DNA from: Aquimarina sp. TRL1
GTDB lineage: Bacteria; Bacteroidota; Bacteroidia; Flavobacteriales; Flavobacteriaceae
Assembly: GCF_013365535.1 (NCBI RefSeq)
Contig: NZ_CP053590.1
Location: 5,012,501 to 5,076,500 of the forward strand
Direction: 5' to 3'
DNA: 64,000 nt
Each line of letters begins with the position of its first letter. Position 1 is the stretch's first letter. The translations under genes and the position numbers were made by a program. Shown here one piece after another: positions 37,706 to 47,658 of the stretch. The notes below the pieces were generated by a model, which saw only the letters and a program-made list of their open reading frames with translations, was not told the origin of the DNA and ran no database searches.

Positions 37706-39097
37706 ATGAAACCAGTGAAGAAGACCTTATTTGATAAAGTTTGGGATGCACATGTCGTTAAAGAAATAAAAGACGGACCACAAATTTTGTATATCGACAA
37801 ACATTTAATCCACGAAGTAACAAGTCCACAAGCATTTAATGAACTTGAACAACGTGGAATTCCTATTTTTAGACCTAATCAGATTGTCGCTACAGCAGAT
37901 CACAACACTCCAACGGTAGATCAACATCTTCCTGTAAGAGATGAAATGTCCAGAAAGCAATTAGAGCAACTTTCTCAAAATTGTGCTAAAAATGACATTA
38001 CTTTATATGGGCTTGGTCATCAATATAATGGTATTGTACATGTCATGGCTCCGGAACTGGGAGTTACACAACCTGGAATGACAATGGTATGTGGAGACAG
38101 CCATACCTCTACTCATGGTGCTTTTGGAACCATCGCTTTTGGTATAGGAACCAGTCAGGTAGCACAGGTTTTTGCTAGTCAATGTTTATTGTTACAAAAA
38201 CCTAAAAGTCTGAGAGTAACTGTCAATGGAAAACTAAAACCCGGAGTACTGCCTAAAGATGTAATTTTATATATCATTTCTAAGTTAGGAACAAACTCTG
38301 GTACAGGATATTTCTGTGAATATGCAGGAAATGTATTCGAAGAAATGTCAATGGAAGGGCGAATGACGGTTTGTAATATGAGTATCGAAATGGGAGCTCG
38401 AGGAGGTATGATTGCTCCTGATGAGACTACCTTTGCATATGTAAAAGGACGTAAATTTGCTCCTCAGGGAGAAGAATTCGATAAAAAAGTAGCTTACTGG
38501 AAAACACTCCCTACAGATGAAGGAGCTATATTCGACAAAGAATACTTTTTTGATGCAGAAGATATAGAACCCATGATTACCTATGGAACTAATCCTGGAA
38601 TGGGTATCAAAATAACAGAACACATCCCTTCTGAAAATAATGACTCTTTTGAAAAATCATTAGCATATATGAATTTTGAAAAAGGGCAATCCTTGATTGA
38701 TCAAAAAATCAATTATGTATTTATCGGTAGTTGTACCAATAGTAGAATTGAAGATTTCCGAATTGCAGCCAGCTTTATTAAAGGAAAAACCAAAGCTAAT
38801 AATGTTACTGCCTGGTTTGTTCCTGGCTCTCAACAGGTCGCTAAACAAATTGAAAATGAAGGTTTAAAGGATATTTTTGAAGAAGCCGGATTTCATTTGA
38901 GACAACCAGGGTGTTCTGCTTGTCTGGCTATGAATGATGACAAAATTCCAGAAGGAGAGTACTGCGTATCGACTTCTAATAGAAATTTTGAGGGACGACA
39001 GGGACAAGGAGCCAGAACCATATTAGCCAGTCCGTTAGTAGCCGCAGCAACGGCTATAGAAGGTAAAATTATTGATGTTACAAAATACTTAAATTAG
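37706..39097 (+). CDS. leuC: 3-isopropylmalate dehydratase large subunit
   Basis: Isomerises 2- to 3-isopropylmalate together with LeuD. The iron-sulfur cysteines lie in Ile-Gly-Ser-Cys-Thr-Asn-Ser-Arg and Gly-Cys-Ser-Ala-Cys-Leu-Ala-Met-Asn. The aconitase-type Gly-Asp-Ser-His-Thr-Ser-Thr-His-Gly motif precedes them. It has 463 residues, the usual length. leuD begins 3 bases after its stop. Confidence 0.96.
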   Translation: MKPVKKTLFDKVWDAHVVKEIKDGPQILYIDKHLIHEVTSPQAFNELEQRGIPIFRPNQIVATADHNTPTVDQHLPVRDEMSRKQLEQLSQNCAKNDITLYGLGHQYNGIVHVMAPELGVTQPGMTMVCGDSHTSTHGAFGTIAFGIGTSQVAQVFASQCLLLQKPKSLRVTVNGKLKPGVLPKDVILYIISKLGTNSGTGYFCEYAGNVFEEMSMEGRMTVCNMSIEMGARGGMIAPDETTFAYVKGRKFAPQGEEFDKKVAYWKTLPTDEGAIFDKEYFFDAEDIEPMITYGTNPGMGIKITEHIPSENNDSFEKSLAYMNFEKGQSLIDQKINYVFIGSCTNSRIEDFRIAASFIKGKTKANNVTAWFVPGSQQVAKQIENEGLKDIFEEAGFHLRQPGCSACLAMNDDKIPEGEYCVSTSNRNFEGRQGQGARTILASPLVAAATAIEGKIIDVTKYLN

Positions 39098-39100
39098 ATT

Positions 39101-39688
39101 ATGGATAAGTTTACAAAATTAGTATCACCAGCTATTCCTCTACCAATAGAGAATATAGATACCGACCAAATTATCCCTGCCCGCTTTCTAAAAGCGACAA
39201 ACAGAGATGGTTTTGGAGAAAATTTATTCAGAGACTGGAAATACAATAAAGATGGAAGTCTTAATAACGAATTTGCTCTAAATGACATGACCTATACCGG
39301 GACAATTCTTGTTGCAGGAGATAATTTTGGATGTGGTTCCAGTAGAGAGCATGCTGCTTGGGCAATACATGATTATGGATTTAAGGTCGTTGTATCCAGT
39401 TTTTTTGCTGATATTTTTAAAGGAAATGCATTAAACAATGGGGTATTACCTGTACAGGTAACTCCAGAGTTTTTATCCGAAATATTTGAAGAAGTACGTA
39501 AAAACCCGGAAACAGCATTAGAAGTAGATCTGGAGCATCAGACAATTACTATTACTGCTAATGGAAATTCTCAAAACTTTGAAATTAACAACTACAAAAA
39601 GACCTGTCTTATGAACGGGTATGATGATATTGATTTCTTAGTTAATAGTAAAAGTGAAATCGAAGCCTTTGAAGCTTCAAGACAATAA
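39101..39688 (+). CDS. leuD: 3-isopropylmalate dehydratase small subunit
   Basis: The swivel subunit partnering LeuC. The 195-residue protein has the family opening [13 protein letters not shown] and the [10 protein letters not shown] motif. It starts three bases after leuC and is followed by leuB after 50 bases. Confidence 0.96.
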   Translation: MDKFTKLVSPAIPLPIENIDTDQIIPARFLKATNRDGFGENLFRDWKYNKDGSLNNEFALNDMTYTGTILVAGDNFGCGSSREHAAWAIHDYGFKVVVSSFFADIFKGNALNNGVLPVQVTPEFLSEIFEEVRKNPETALEVDLEHQTITITANGNSQNFEINNYKKTCLMNGYDDIDFLVNSKSEIEAFEASRQ

Positions 39689-39738
39689 GGTAGTGTCATA
39701 CACTCCCCAAAATACCAACACCATATAAAACAAAGAAA

Positions 39739-40854
39739 ATGAAACTAGATATTGCCGTATTATCAGGAGATGGAATCGGACCAGAGGTAACCGCTCAAGC
39801 CATCAAGGCGTTGGAAGCTATTGCGCATAGTTTCGACCACACATTTATATTCAAAGAGGGATTAGTCGGGGCTATTGCCATCGATAAAACTGGAAATCCC
39901 CTACCCGATACTACTTTAGCTTTATGTTCGGACACAGATGCTGTTCTCTTTGGAGCTATTGGAGATCCTAAATATGATAATGACCCTAGTGCTCCAGTTC
40001 GACCAGAGCAAGGCTTATTAAAGCTGAGAAAAGAATTAGGGCTCTATGCCAATATACGCCCTGTTAAAGCCTATAAAACATTAATCGAAAAATCTCCATT
40101 AAAAAAAGAGATTATAGACGGTACTGATATTTCTATCTATAGAGAACTAACCGGAGGCATCTATTTTGGTAAAAAAGAATTGAGTGAAGATGGTACTGTA
40201 GCCTCTGATCTATGCGAATATTCTAAACCAGAAATAGAACGCATTGCACATTTAGCATTTAAATCAGCCCAAAAAAGAAGAAAGAAAGTAACATTAGTTG
40301 ATAAAGCAAATGTATTGGAGTCTTCTCGTTTATGGAGAAAAGTTGTCACCGAAATTGCTGCCGAATATCCAGAGGTAACTTTAGATTTCCTATTTGTAGA
40401 TAACGCTGCAATGCAGATGATTCTCAATCCAAGTCAATTTGATGTAATTCTTACTGAAAATATGTTTGGTGATATCATCTCTGATGAAGCTAGTGTTATC
40501 GGAGGATCTATTGGGCTTTTAGCCTCAGCATCTGTTGGAAATCGATTCGCGATGTTCGAACCAATACATGGATCATATCCACAGGCAACCGGAAAAGGAA
40601 TTGCTAATCCTATAGCCGCTATTCTATCTGCTGCAATGCTATTAGAACACTTCGATTTAATGAAAGAAGCACAAGCGATTAAAAATGCTGTAGAAAAAGC
40701 ACTGGAATTAAACTTAACAACTCCTGATCTAAACGATAAAAATCCGTTGACAACAGAAAAAGTTGGGGATTTCATCGCTGATTATATCCTAAACCCTGAA
40801 GATTCTAATATTAATTTTGAAAATATTCACGTAGGGCAATCCACTATTATCTGA
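39739..40854 (+). CDS. leuB: 3-isopropylmalate dehydrogenase
   Basis: NAD-dependent oxidative decarboxylation giving 2-ketoisocaproate, the precursor of leucine. The 371 residues include Gly-Asp-Gly-Ile-Gly-Pro-Glu-Val at the start, the Arg-Glu-Leu-Thr-Gly-Gly-Ile-Tyr-Phe-Gly substrate loop, and Glu-Asn-Met-Phe-Gly-Asp-Ile-Ile-Ser-Asp-Glu. The cofactor-loop Glu-Pro-Ile-His-Gly-Ser is also present. It is the last gene of the leucine operon and has a strong terminator. The transaminase and the ilv genes are not in this window. Confidence 0.96.
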   Translation: MKLDIAVLSGDGIGPEVTAQAIKALEAIAHSFDHTFIFKEGLVGAIAIDKTGNPLPDTTLALCSDTDAVLFGAIGDPKYDNDPSAPVRPEQGLLKLRKELGLYANIRPVKAYKTLIEKSPLKKEIIDGTDISIYRELTGGIYFGKKELSEDGTVASDLCEYSKPEIERIAHLAFKSAQKRRKKVTLVDKANVLESSRLWRKVVTEIAAEYPEVTLDFLFVDNAAMQMILNPSQFDVILTENMFGDIISDEASVIGGSIGLLASASVGNRFAMFEPIHGSYPQATGKGIANPIAAILSAAMLLEHFDLMKEAQAIKNAVEKALELNLTTPDLNDKNPLTTEKVGDFIADYILNPEDSNINFENIHVGQSTII

Positions 40855-40880
40855 TAGCCTATTTTTATGCCCTATCGTGG

Positions 40881-40912
40881 AAAAGCAATCAAGGAAACTT
40901 GGTTGCTTTTTT
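40881..40912 (+). terminator. Terminator of the leucine operon
   Basis: AAAAGCAATCAAG (40881-40893) pairs with CTTGGTTGCTTTT (40898-40910) with one G-T wobble, a 4-base loop and a T-run. Confidence 0.8.
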
Positions 40913-41036
40913 GTTTTTGTGAGCTATACATTTCACAACATCAGCAGCTTGCAAACAGTAGCTAAAAAACCATTGTTTCTTCTTTCTAAAAAAAGTACCT
41001 TGTTTCCCTAAATAAAAATTAACTAACTGACTGCAC

Positions 41037-41417
41037 ATGAAAGAATTTGTTCTCTCTTCTGCTGCCTTTTTTGGTGGACTTGCCATTATCATCGGTGCTT
41101 TTGGCGCTCACGCATTAAAAAAAATATTTTCTGAAGAGCAATTAAAAAATTTTGAAACTGGTGTGAAATACCAAATGTATCATGCTATAGTACTGCTTAT
41201 TACTGGGTATCAATTTCCTTTTATCTCTGGAATAGAAAAAGGAATGGCCTATTGTTTTATCATTGGGATTGTTTTATTTTCTTTTAGTATCTATGGATTG
41301 TGTATCAGTGCCGCCATGGGGAAAAAAATGACTTTTCTGGGACCTATAACACCTTTGGGAGGATTGCTATTTGTCATCGGGTGGTTTCTCTTGCTATTGG
41401 TCAACTTTACACAGTAA
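41037..41417 (+). CDS. DUF423 membrane protein
   Basis: A 126-residue inner-membrane protein with four hydrophobic segments. The family hallmark Phe-Gly-Ala-His-Ala-Leu-Lys follows the first helix, and a Gly-Val-Lys-Tyr-Gln-Met-Tyr-His-Ala stretch precedes the second. DUF423 is widespread (YgdD in Escherichia coli) and its role is not established. It stands between the leucine operon and a DUF2293 gene whose start lies 66 bases further on. Confidence 0.85.
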   Translation: MKEFVLSSAAFFGGLAIIIGAFGAHALKKIFSEEQLKNFETGVKYQMYHAIVLLITGYQFPFISGIEKGMAYCFIIGIVLFSFSIYGLCISAAMGKKMTFLGPITPLGGLLFVIGWFLLLLVNFTQ

Positions 41418-41483
41418 AACGCTCTAAACTCTTGGAACCTGTTTAGTAAATTATTTCTTTTATTTTTTATCAAACCACATACA

Positions 41484-42161
41484 TTGGCTACAACAGTACA
41501 GCATATTTTTTTAACCAAAAAAGAAAAATTACAATGTTGCTCTTGCGGACGTCCTGTTCCCAAAGGGCACCCTTATGTTGCAGAAACAGAAAATCATAAA
41601 GGAACTTGTTTTCGATGTTCTCCTTTTGTCAATTACACACTACTACATGCAGGAAATGCAGCAATGACTCGAAGGTCTAAGAAATACTCTACAAGATGCG
41701 CCATATTATGGGAGTGGGTTCCAAAAAGAAAGCGATTTCAGAGAAAAGGACAATTTGTAGAAGATAGTGCTATTGAAAAAGCACGTATCGAATGCGAAAA
41801 AGATCAGGAAATACGTCAGGAAAAAAATAAAAAAGCAGCATTAATAAGAGCTGAAAAAGACAAAGCTTATGTAGCTCATTTTGCACATGCAATACGAAAT
41901 AGATATCCATATTGCCCGAAAAACAGAGAGTTCGAAATCGCTATTCACGCTTGTGAAAAATATAGTGGTCGTGTTGGCAGAACAGCAGGAGCAAAAGAAT
42001 TTGAGCCTAAAATGATCGACCTGGCTGTCATTGCACATATTAGACACATGGAAACAGATTATGACAATCAATTTGGGAAAGGGAAGCGGAAAAAAGAAAT
42101 TAGATCTGAGATAAAATACGATGTTCAAAAAATTCTAGTTTCCTGGAAAAATCCCCATTAA
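41484..42161 (+). CDS. DUF2293 domain protein with a Cys-rich N-terminus
   Basis: Two CxxC-like pairs in the first 50 residues (Cys-Cys-Ser-Cys-Gly-Arg-Pro-Val-Pro and Cys-Phe-Arg-Cys-Ser-Pro) look like a zinc-binding knuckle. The C-terminal 80 residues follow DUF2293, with Tyr-Ser-Gly-Arg-Val-Gly-Arg and a run of His and Arg. The middle is a charged helix. The start is TTG at 41484: no ATG is in frame, and the upstream frame reaches the stop of the DUF423 gene. The family is found next to nucleic-acid genes in some genomes, but its function is not known. Confidence 0.75.
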   Translation: MATTVQHIFLTKKEKLQCCSCGRPVPKGHPYVAETENHKGTCFRCSPFVNYTLLHAGNAAMTRRSKKYSTRCAILWEWVPKRKRFQRKGQFVEDSAIEKARIECEKDQEIRQEKNKKAALIRAEKDKAYVAHFAHAIRNRYPYCPKNREFEIAIHACEKYSGRVGRTAGAKEFEPKMIDLAVIAHIRHMETDYDNQFGKGKRKKEIRSEIKYDVQKILVSWKNPH

Positions 42162-42325
42162 ACTGATTAAAAATGCGTATTTATACGCTTATATATTTAT
42201 ATTTTTTTTATCAAATTTGTATTCTTAAGTAATTGAAATAAGGATACTTTACAAAGTATAGAAATAAAAATATAAATTACTTTTAGGGGCTACATTTATT
42301 TATAAACATTCATTTTACTGAATGG
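42162..42325. other. Gap between convergent genes with two palindromes
   Basis: GCGTAT-TT-ATACGC at 42175-42188 and ATACTTT-AC-AAAGTAT at 42244-42259 are both perfect inverted repeats. Neither is followed directly by a T-run, although a T-rich stretch lies between them. They precede the true terminator at 42326. No gene is seen. Confidence 0.45.
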
Positions 42326-42366
42326 AAAAATACCGACTTGATACGATACAGGTTGGTATTTTTTTT
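42326..42366. terminator. Bidirectional terminator between convergent genes
   Basis: AAAAATACCGACTTG pairs with CAGGTTGGTATTTTT (two wobble pairs), 8-base loop, then T-run. The stem overlaps the end of the minus-strand lipoprotein gene. Confidence 0.8.
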
Positions 42367-42814
42367 ACATCATATTATTAGAAATCTCTTCCAGAGTCGA
42401 ACTTCTCCATAACAGATATGAATTCAGTTTTCTAATATCTTCAATTGACAATAAGTCTGCTATATATTGAGACTTATATACCAGTTCCTGCCCCTTCATT
42501 TGTATCTGCCAGAAAGCCTTTTCATTTTTTTTCTCAAACGTTTCTTTATATTCAGAAATATATGCCTCGTAGTCTTTTATATACTTTTTTGCTTCAGGAT
42601 GATCAAAATCCGGAATTTCAGTATCCCAAACTGCCATTGGTACTTCTTCTTCCTCTGCTCTATCTTCGATTATACGCTCCATAGCATGTACTTCTTCGAC
42701 TATTTCCTGTAAATAATCTTTACTCTCATACGTTTCTTCTTCTATTTCTTCTTTACAGGAAGTACAACATACCAGTGATACGATAAGGAGGAAAAAAGCA
42801 CTATTTGATTTCAT
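42365..42814 (-). CDS. Small acidic lipoprotein of unknown function
   Basis: A lipoprotein signal of about 19 residues ends at a Cys (the motif region reads Cys-Cys-Thr-Ser-Cys). The mature 130 residues are strongly acidic, with runs of Glu between residues 20 and 60, and look helical. I do not recognise a family. It is a single gene, downstream of another small exported protein on the same strand but separated by about 130 bases. Confidence 0.7.
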   Translation of the reverse strand: MKSNSAFFLLIVSLVCCTSCKEEIEEETYESKDYLQEIVEEVHAMERIIEDRAEEEEVPMAVWDTEIPDFDHPEAKKYIKDYEAYISEYKETFEKKNEKAFWQIQMKGQELVYKSQYIADLLSIEDIRKLNSYLLWRSSTLEEISNNMM

Positions 42815-42943
42815 AGGAGTAATGATTTGGTTTATTATCTAATAACAATACAAATCTCCGTTTTATCCTTATGAAACAAAACACTAGTTCGGGTAGAATC
42901 TACTCCCCTGAAAACGGGGAGTGCATAATGATACCCAATGTAG

Positions 42944-43573
42944 CTACCACAAGTAAAAAATACATCCTTTCTTGTTTTTATAATATATCGATTTAAACTT
43001 TTTTTCTACCTTTTGTAACAAACGGTATTTACTTCTAATCTCTTCGATATGTTCCGGACAAGATTGCTCATTAAAGGGTAAGGTATCAAAGTAGGTCTGG
43101 TCCCATTCTGATAATTTTCTGCCATAACGTCTCTCCCTACAACTCAACTGCCCTTGCTTGTTTATAAAAGTTCTGTTTTCTACCAATTCCAGCACCTTTT
43201 CTACTCCGGCGACTTTTCGCTCTTTACTCTCATGACTATAAGTATTCATATGTATGATCTCTGAAAAGGTCGTCACAAGTGCCAATTGGTTGTTTTCTAT
43301 GTAATAGTATTCTATAGAAGGGTCATTATAAAACCCCTGCTTATATCTATGTATTATTAATCGTAAAGTATCTTTTTGATAATAAAAAGTAACACGACCT
43401 TTCACATCTTCAGAACAAACATATTCCCGGATACTCTTGGTAATAGTCGTGTCTGCCTCTTTTTTTTTCAAAAACTCTTCATAAGATCTGTTAATGCCTT
43501 CTATTTCCTGTGCAATACACTTCGGTAAACCTAAAATCATCAATAGTATGCATAGAATAAGATGTTTTTTCAT
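42944..43573 (-). CDS. Small secreted protein of unknown function
   Basis: I take the ATG at 43573 as the start because it opens a good signal peptide (Met-Lys-Lys-His-Leu, hydrophobic run, cut near Ala-Gln). The frame is open to 43630, but the extra residues hide this signal. The mature part of about 190 residues is charged, with four Cys and many Glu and Lys, and shows no recognised motif. It is probably periplasmic. Confidence 0.65.
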   Translation of the reverse strand: MKKHLILCILLMILGLPKCIAQEIEGINRSYEEFLKKKEADTTITKSIREYVCSEDVKGRVTFYYQKDTLRLIIHRYKQGFYNDPSIEYYYIENNQLALVTTFSEIIHMNTYSHESKERKVAGVEKVLELVENRTFINKQGQLSCRERRYGRKLSEWDQTYFDTLPFNEQSCPEHIEEIRSKYRLLQKVEKKFKSIYYKNKKGCIFYLW

Positions 43574-43769
43574 TGATAATGTTTTGTGATGAGATGCTAC
43601 AAATAAACTTATATTAATTGAACAAGCCAAAACCTATTGTTACTTCATAAGCAAAGAAAAAACAATGTAACTACATATAGCGGTCTATCTAAATATGGAT
43701 CCTTTATCACATCTATCGGGTTATAAACGGTTATAAATTACAATCCCCCCATAGCAAATACAATTTTAA

Positions 43770-43805
43770 AACTCATTTAAAAAATTAAAAAACAGGTATT
43801 TACAC
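43770..43805 (+). promoter_or_regulatory. Upstream element of the lectin gene, shared with the 127-residue gene
   Basis: AACTCATT (43770-43777) and AAACAGGTATTTACAC (43790-43805), with CTAAC following at once. The same blocks lie at 30082-30108 before the orphan gene. The distance from the element to the ATG is 60 bases here and 130 there. Confidence 0.55.
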
Positions 43806-43865
43806 CTAACTTTATTTTCTATAGCGTTTTGGAAATTTGATATCTAACTCTTAAAATTAAACAAA

Positions 43866-44696
43866 ATGGCAATTTATCAAGTACAAAATCAATGGGGAGG
43901 CAATTCCGCTCCCTGGCATGCAGGAGGAACATGGGTCTTAGGAGGAAGAGACAACCAAAATGTTGTAGCAATCGATATTAAGTCCGGAGATGGAGGAAGA
44001 ACTTTTTCCGGAACAATGACATATGAAGGCGAAGGTCCTATAGGATTTAAAGCCATACAAATCGCAGGTAATAACTACAGTGTAGAAAATCAATGGGGAG
44101 GAGCTTCTGCACCTTGGCACCCAGGAGGAAACTGGATTATAGGTGGTCGAAATGGACAAAATGTTATCGAATTAAATGTTACTGCTGAATCCGGAAGTGC
44201 TAACCTGGAAGGAACAATGAAATATGCAGGAGAAGGTCCTATCGGTTTTAAAGGGCAGGAAACTGTCGGAAGCAGTTATTCTATAGAAAATCAATGGGGA
44301 GGGGCTTCTGCACCATGGCATCCGGGAGGTACCTTCGTTTTAGGTGCCCGAGAGAATCAAAACCCGGTAGCATATGATATTCAGTCTACTGATGGAGGGA
44401 AAACATTTACCGGAACAATGACATATGCAGGAGAAGGTCCTATCGGCTTTAGAGCAATCCAAACTGCTGGAAATAACTACGCTGCAGAGAATCAATGGGG
44501 AGGAGCTTCTGCACCTTGGCATCCAGGAGGTAATCTTGTGATCGGGGCAAGAGTGAATCAGAATGTTGTACAGCTAAAAATAAACTCGAACGATAATGGA
44601 GAAACCTTTTCCGGAGAAATGACGTATCTGGGAGAAGGACCTATTGGTGTTAAAGCAGTACTTTCTTCCAGAGTTCTTAGCGGAGCTACTTCATAA
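43866..44696 (+). CDS. OAA-family lectin with four repeats
   Basis: A cytosolic-type protein without a signal, built of four 67-residue repeats beginning at Tyr4, Tyr71, Tyr138 and Tyr205. Each repeat has Asn-Gln-Trp-Gly-Gly, then Ser-Ala-Pro-Trp-His, and ends with Gly-Glu-Gly-Pro-Ile-Gly. This is the hallmark of the Oscillatoria agardhii agglutinin family, whose repeats bind high-mannose glycans. Four repeats with no linker match the long members such as the ESA-2 algal lectin and the Myxococcus hemagglutinin, and exceed the two-repeat cyanobacterial form. A tail of about five residues follows. Mannan binding is inferred from the family; the role in this cell is not known. It has a strong terminator and shares an upstream element with the gene at 30239. 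Confidence 0.93.
   Translation: MAIYQVQNQWGGNSAPWHAGGTWVLGGRDNQNVVAIDIKSGDGGRTFSGTMTYEGEGPIGFKAIQIAGNNYSVENQWGGASAPWHPGGNWIIGGRNGQNVIELNVTAESGSANLEGTMKYAGEGPIGFKGQETVGSSYSIENQWGGASAPWHPGGTFVLGARENQNPVAYDIQSTDGGKTFTGTMTYAGEGPIGFRAIQTAGNNYAAENQWGGASAPWHPGGNLVIGARVNQNVVQLKINSNDNGETFSGEMTYLGEGPIGVKAVLSSRVLSGATS
43875..44678 (+). repeat. Four tandem 201-bp repeats coding the lectin blades
   Basis: Units begin at 43875, 44076, 44277 and 44478, each exactly 67 codons. They are close enough at DNA level (for example CAATGGGGAGG in all four) to recombine, which could change the number of repeats. Confidence 0.9.
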
Positions 44697-44720
44697 ATAC
44701 AATACGACCAACAAACTAAT

Positions 44721-44755
44721 AAACCTTTGGATTTTAAGAACCCAAAGGTTTTTTT
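44721..44755 (+). terminator. Terminator of the lectin gene
   Basis: AAACCTTTGG (44721-44730) pairs perfectly with CCAAAGGTTT (44742-44751), 11-base loop, T-run to 44755. Confidence 0.8.
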
Positions 44756-44867
44756 GTAAAAAAACAAACCATATAAGATAAACACTTATATGGTTGTTAC
44801 CTAACACTAAAAAATAAATATAAAATCAAACATTCAAATAATTCTTTCTACAACAAGCACCTAACTA

Positions 44868-47459
44868 TCAGTTTTTTATCAAAAATTTACCTCCTCTAGA
44901 GGTTCCTTCAAAATGTAGTTGATAAAAATACATCCCTCCTGGCAGATTTCTTTTCTCAAACGTTAATTCATTGAGACCTCTAACCCCTTCTTGTTCTTCA
45001 CTATATACTTTTTCACCTAAAACATTATATACATACAATTGATAGGTCTCTTTTGTTGTCATATGGAAATAAAAAGTAGCAGAATCTTCAACAGGGTTTG
45101 GAGCCAGAAAAACTTCTTTACTAGCTATAGTATCAGGCACTACTTTTTGTGAAGTAGAGAATTGTAAATCTGCTATTTTTATAAAAACTTCTGAAGCACT
45201 CTTTTCTATTGCTGTCATTTTAAAAACAATCAATTCAGCATCTGATAAATCAATCGGAATTCCTAGTTTAGAAGAAAAATCAGATATTGGTATAACAAAA
45301 TCCTGAGCTTCTTCTTTTAGAGTAACCTCTGTTCTAAACTGATCTTCCCAGTCTCTGATACTATCCTTGATTATAGTAATACTCAATTTCCCTGAACCAG
45401 CTGCTCTAAAACGCATCGTTTCATATTCAGACAGATCAACTGCATGGAATCGAGGAGTTAATGACCTGTAGATTGCTACATAATCATTTATAGTAGCTGT
45501 TAGCGAAACATTTCTTTCTATAGCATAGGTTCCTTCTTCAAAAGAAGTAGTATCAGGAGTAACTTCGAAAATATTTACCTGTGTATGATCCGCTGCATCA
45601 TCTACTCCCCAGGTACCATCAGATACAAATAAATCATCAGGAGTAAACTCAAATTCGTTACGAACTCTAAATCCAAAATCATAAAGGCTTCCCGTATCAA
45701 ATGTTATTTGATTGATATAATTATCTAATGAAAACTTTTCCTGCAATGGTTCAAATTCACTAGTTTCTGTTGCTCGTTTATGACCTTCTACTGTAATATG
45801 CTGTGTTTCCTCTCTTGTGTTTACTACTTCCATTGTCAACTTATGATTTTTATAAGCAGCGCTTTTAACAAAAATCGGAGGAGGAGGAGAAACATTATAA
45901 GATGTTATCGTTCTTTGAGCTTTCATTAATTCAAGTACTTCATTCGCTAATGTGTATAAATCATCTACGGTACTTGCCCAAATCTGAAAATTATAATATT
46001 CATGATCACTGGCATACGTATCTAGGTTCCAATGGGAATCTATTATAAACCCGGTTTGATCAGCCGTCATTCTTCCTGAAAAACTTACAACAAACTCCAA
46101 TTCTCCTTTCGGATTTTTTATAATTGATTTGATAAATGGGTGCTCGTCTATATGAATAGTAGATACAGATAATAACTCAGCTCCCAATAACCGATCACAG
46201 ATATACTTTGTATGTTCATAAACTTTATTTTCTGTTTTCAATGCTAATAAAACACCAACTGTCTCTTTATTCCTCTGATAATCTATTGATATAATATCTG
46301 TAGCATTCGTGATAGCTATCAAATCCAGAGGAGAACTTTCAATAGCTTCCGTATCATTAATAGTTTCCAGAGGTACTAAATCTCTAAGGGTAAAATTAGC
46401 GCTGTATTTTTTTCCGTAATTCTTTGTTTTATAAAGTCTTTTTGCTGTTTTCTTATCGAAGGAATATCCTGTTTTCGCTCTGGAATAATTCCGTTTATTA
46501 ACTAACGATGATAATCTATTATTACTTTCCAATCCGCCTTCATTTCCTCCCGAAGTGGTTGTAACTACCGGACAGCTCTCAACTCCCGAACATGAAGGGT
46601 CATCGCAATCTACCAATCCATCACCATCATCATCAACACCATTAGTACAATTTTCCATAGCAACTGGGGCTGTGGGACATCGTGCTCCATCATTGCTGGA
46701 ACTAGAAGGTCCAAAAGCAAATAAATTAGAAGAAATAGTCCCTCCTGCTGTTATATCCTGTACTGCATAAACAATATATAAGGTCCCTGTCTGATTAGAA
46801 GAAACATAAAAATTCCCTGCCAAATCAAAATATACAGCTCCGTAAGTATAATCGTTTCCAGACAGTATAGGAACTACTCCTAGATTTGTTACTATCCCTG
46901 TATCTATATCAATTCTATACAAGCGATTCGTTCCTTTCTCTACAGTGTACAAAAAATCATCCTGCGCATTAAATGCCCAATCGTGAATACTTATATTTTC
47001 AGACAAAGTTCCTGTACCTAAATGTGTTAAATACGTACTTGAAGAAGGATCTAAATCTATTTTATGAAATACCGTTCCTCCGTTTTTTAGATAATAAATT
47101 CCATTAGGATGTACATCTCCGATATAACTACTTGACGGTAATTCACTAAAGTAATGCGTTTCATACGTATAATCAGCTCCTATTTTTATAATCGTATTGG
47201 AAGGCGTCTTTAATGATCCCCAGATATATCCGTCTTTGGCATTATATCCTGCGCCATTAATATTTCCTTCTACCATATCACTTGCTGTTGGAGTTGATGT
47301 TCCTGAGGCCAGATCTATTCCAAAAACATCATTATACTGAAATAAATAGGCATTTACATCACAATTAAAAGGAGTGTTCGTTTGAGCTGTTACTTTGATT
47401 ACAACTCCTGTAACCAATAAAAATAACAATAGGTAAAAATTTGGGTATTTATTTTTCAT
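44868..47459 (-). CDS. T9SS-exported propeller protein sharing the large module of the 18-23 kb pair
   Basis: A signal peptide ends Val-Thr-Ala-Gln (about 26). Residues about 30-265 form a DUF6923-like propeller (His-Lys-Ile-Asp-Leu, Tyr-Arg-Ile-Asp-Ile-Asp-Thr-Gly). A calcium-type linker Asn-Gly-Val-Asp-Asp-Asp-Gly-Asp-Gly-Leu-Val-Asp-Cys-Asp-Asp follows (about 275-290). From Gly-Gly-Leu-Glu-Ser-Asn-Asn-Arg-Leu (about 308) it follows the module of the two DUF4114 proteins at 18241 and 20733, including Cys-Asp-Arg-Leu, Tyr-Tyr-Asn-Phe-Gln-Ile-Trp and Asp-Gly-Thr-Trp-Gly-Val-Asp. A type A sorting domain ends it. The propeller therefore replaces the DUF4114 part. Function unknown; surface location expected. 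Confidence 0.85.
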   Translation of the reverse strand: MKNKYPNFYLLLFLLVTGVVIKVTAQTNTPFNCDVNAYLFQYNDVFGIDLASGTSTPTASDMVEGNINGAGYNAKDGYIWGSLKTPSNTIIKIGADYTYETHYFSELPSSSYIGDVHPNGIYYLKNGGTVFHKIDLDPSSSTYLTHLGTGTLSENISIHDWAFNAQDDFLYTVEKGTNRLYRIDIDTGIVTNLGVVPILSGNDYTYGAVYFDLAGNFYVSSNQTGTLYIVYAVQDITAGGTISSNLFAFGPSSSSNDGARCPTAPVAMENCTNGVDDDGDGLVDCDDPSCSGVESCPVVTTTSGGNEGGLESNNRLSSLVNKRNYSRAKTGYSFDKKTAKRLYKTKNYGKKYSANFTLRDLVPLETINDTEAIESSPLDLIAITNATDIISIDYQRNKETVGVLLALKTENKVYEHTKYICDRLLGAELLSVSTIHIDEHPFIKSIIKNPKGELEFVVSFSGRMTADQTGFIIDSHWNLDTYASDHEYYNFQIWASTVDDLYTLANEVLELMKAQRTITSYNVSPPPPIFVKSAAYKNHKLTMEVVNTREETQHITVEGHKRATETSEFEPLQEKFSLDNYINQITFDTGSLYDFGFRVRNEFEFTPDDLFVSDGTWGVDDAADHTQVNIFEVTPDTTSFEEGTYAIERNVSLTATINDYVAIYRSLTPRFHAVDLSEYETMRFRAAGSGKLSITIIKDSIRDWEDQFRTEVTLKEEAQDFVIPISDFSSKLGIPIDLSDAELIVFKMTAIEKSASEVFIKIADLQFSTSQKVVPDTIASKEVFLAPNPVEDSATFYFHMTTKETYQLYVYNVLGEKVYSEEQEGVRGLNELTFEKRNLPGGMYFYQLHFEGTSRGGKFLIKN

Positions 47460-47658
47460 CTTTTTAGGTTTATAGAATGTAAGGTTTCTTAAAAATACTC
47501 AAAACACACAATTAATTAAAAAACAACATGTTACAAATAAACTTACTGTAGTCGAATGACGTTTTTCTGTCGATCAACAAAATGACTTAACAACATTTTT
47601 TTCATATTTTGGAAATCCATCACCAAATTCTTTTGCAGAAATTAGTAGGTTTGTTTTT

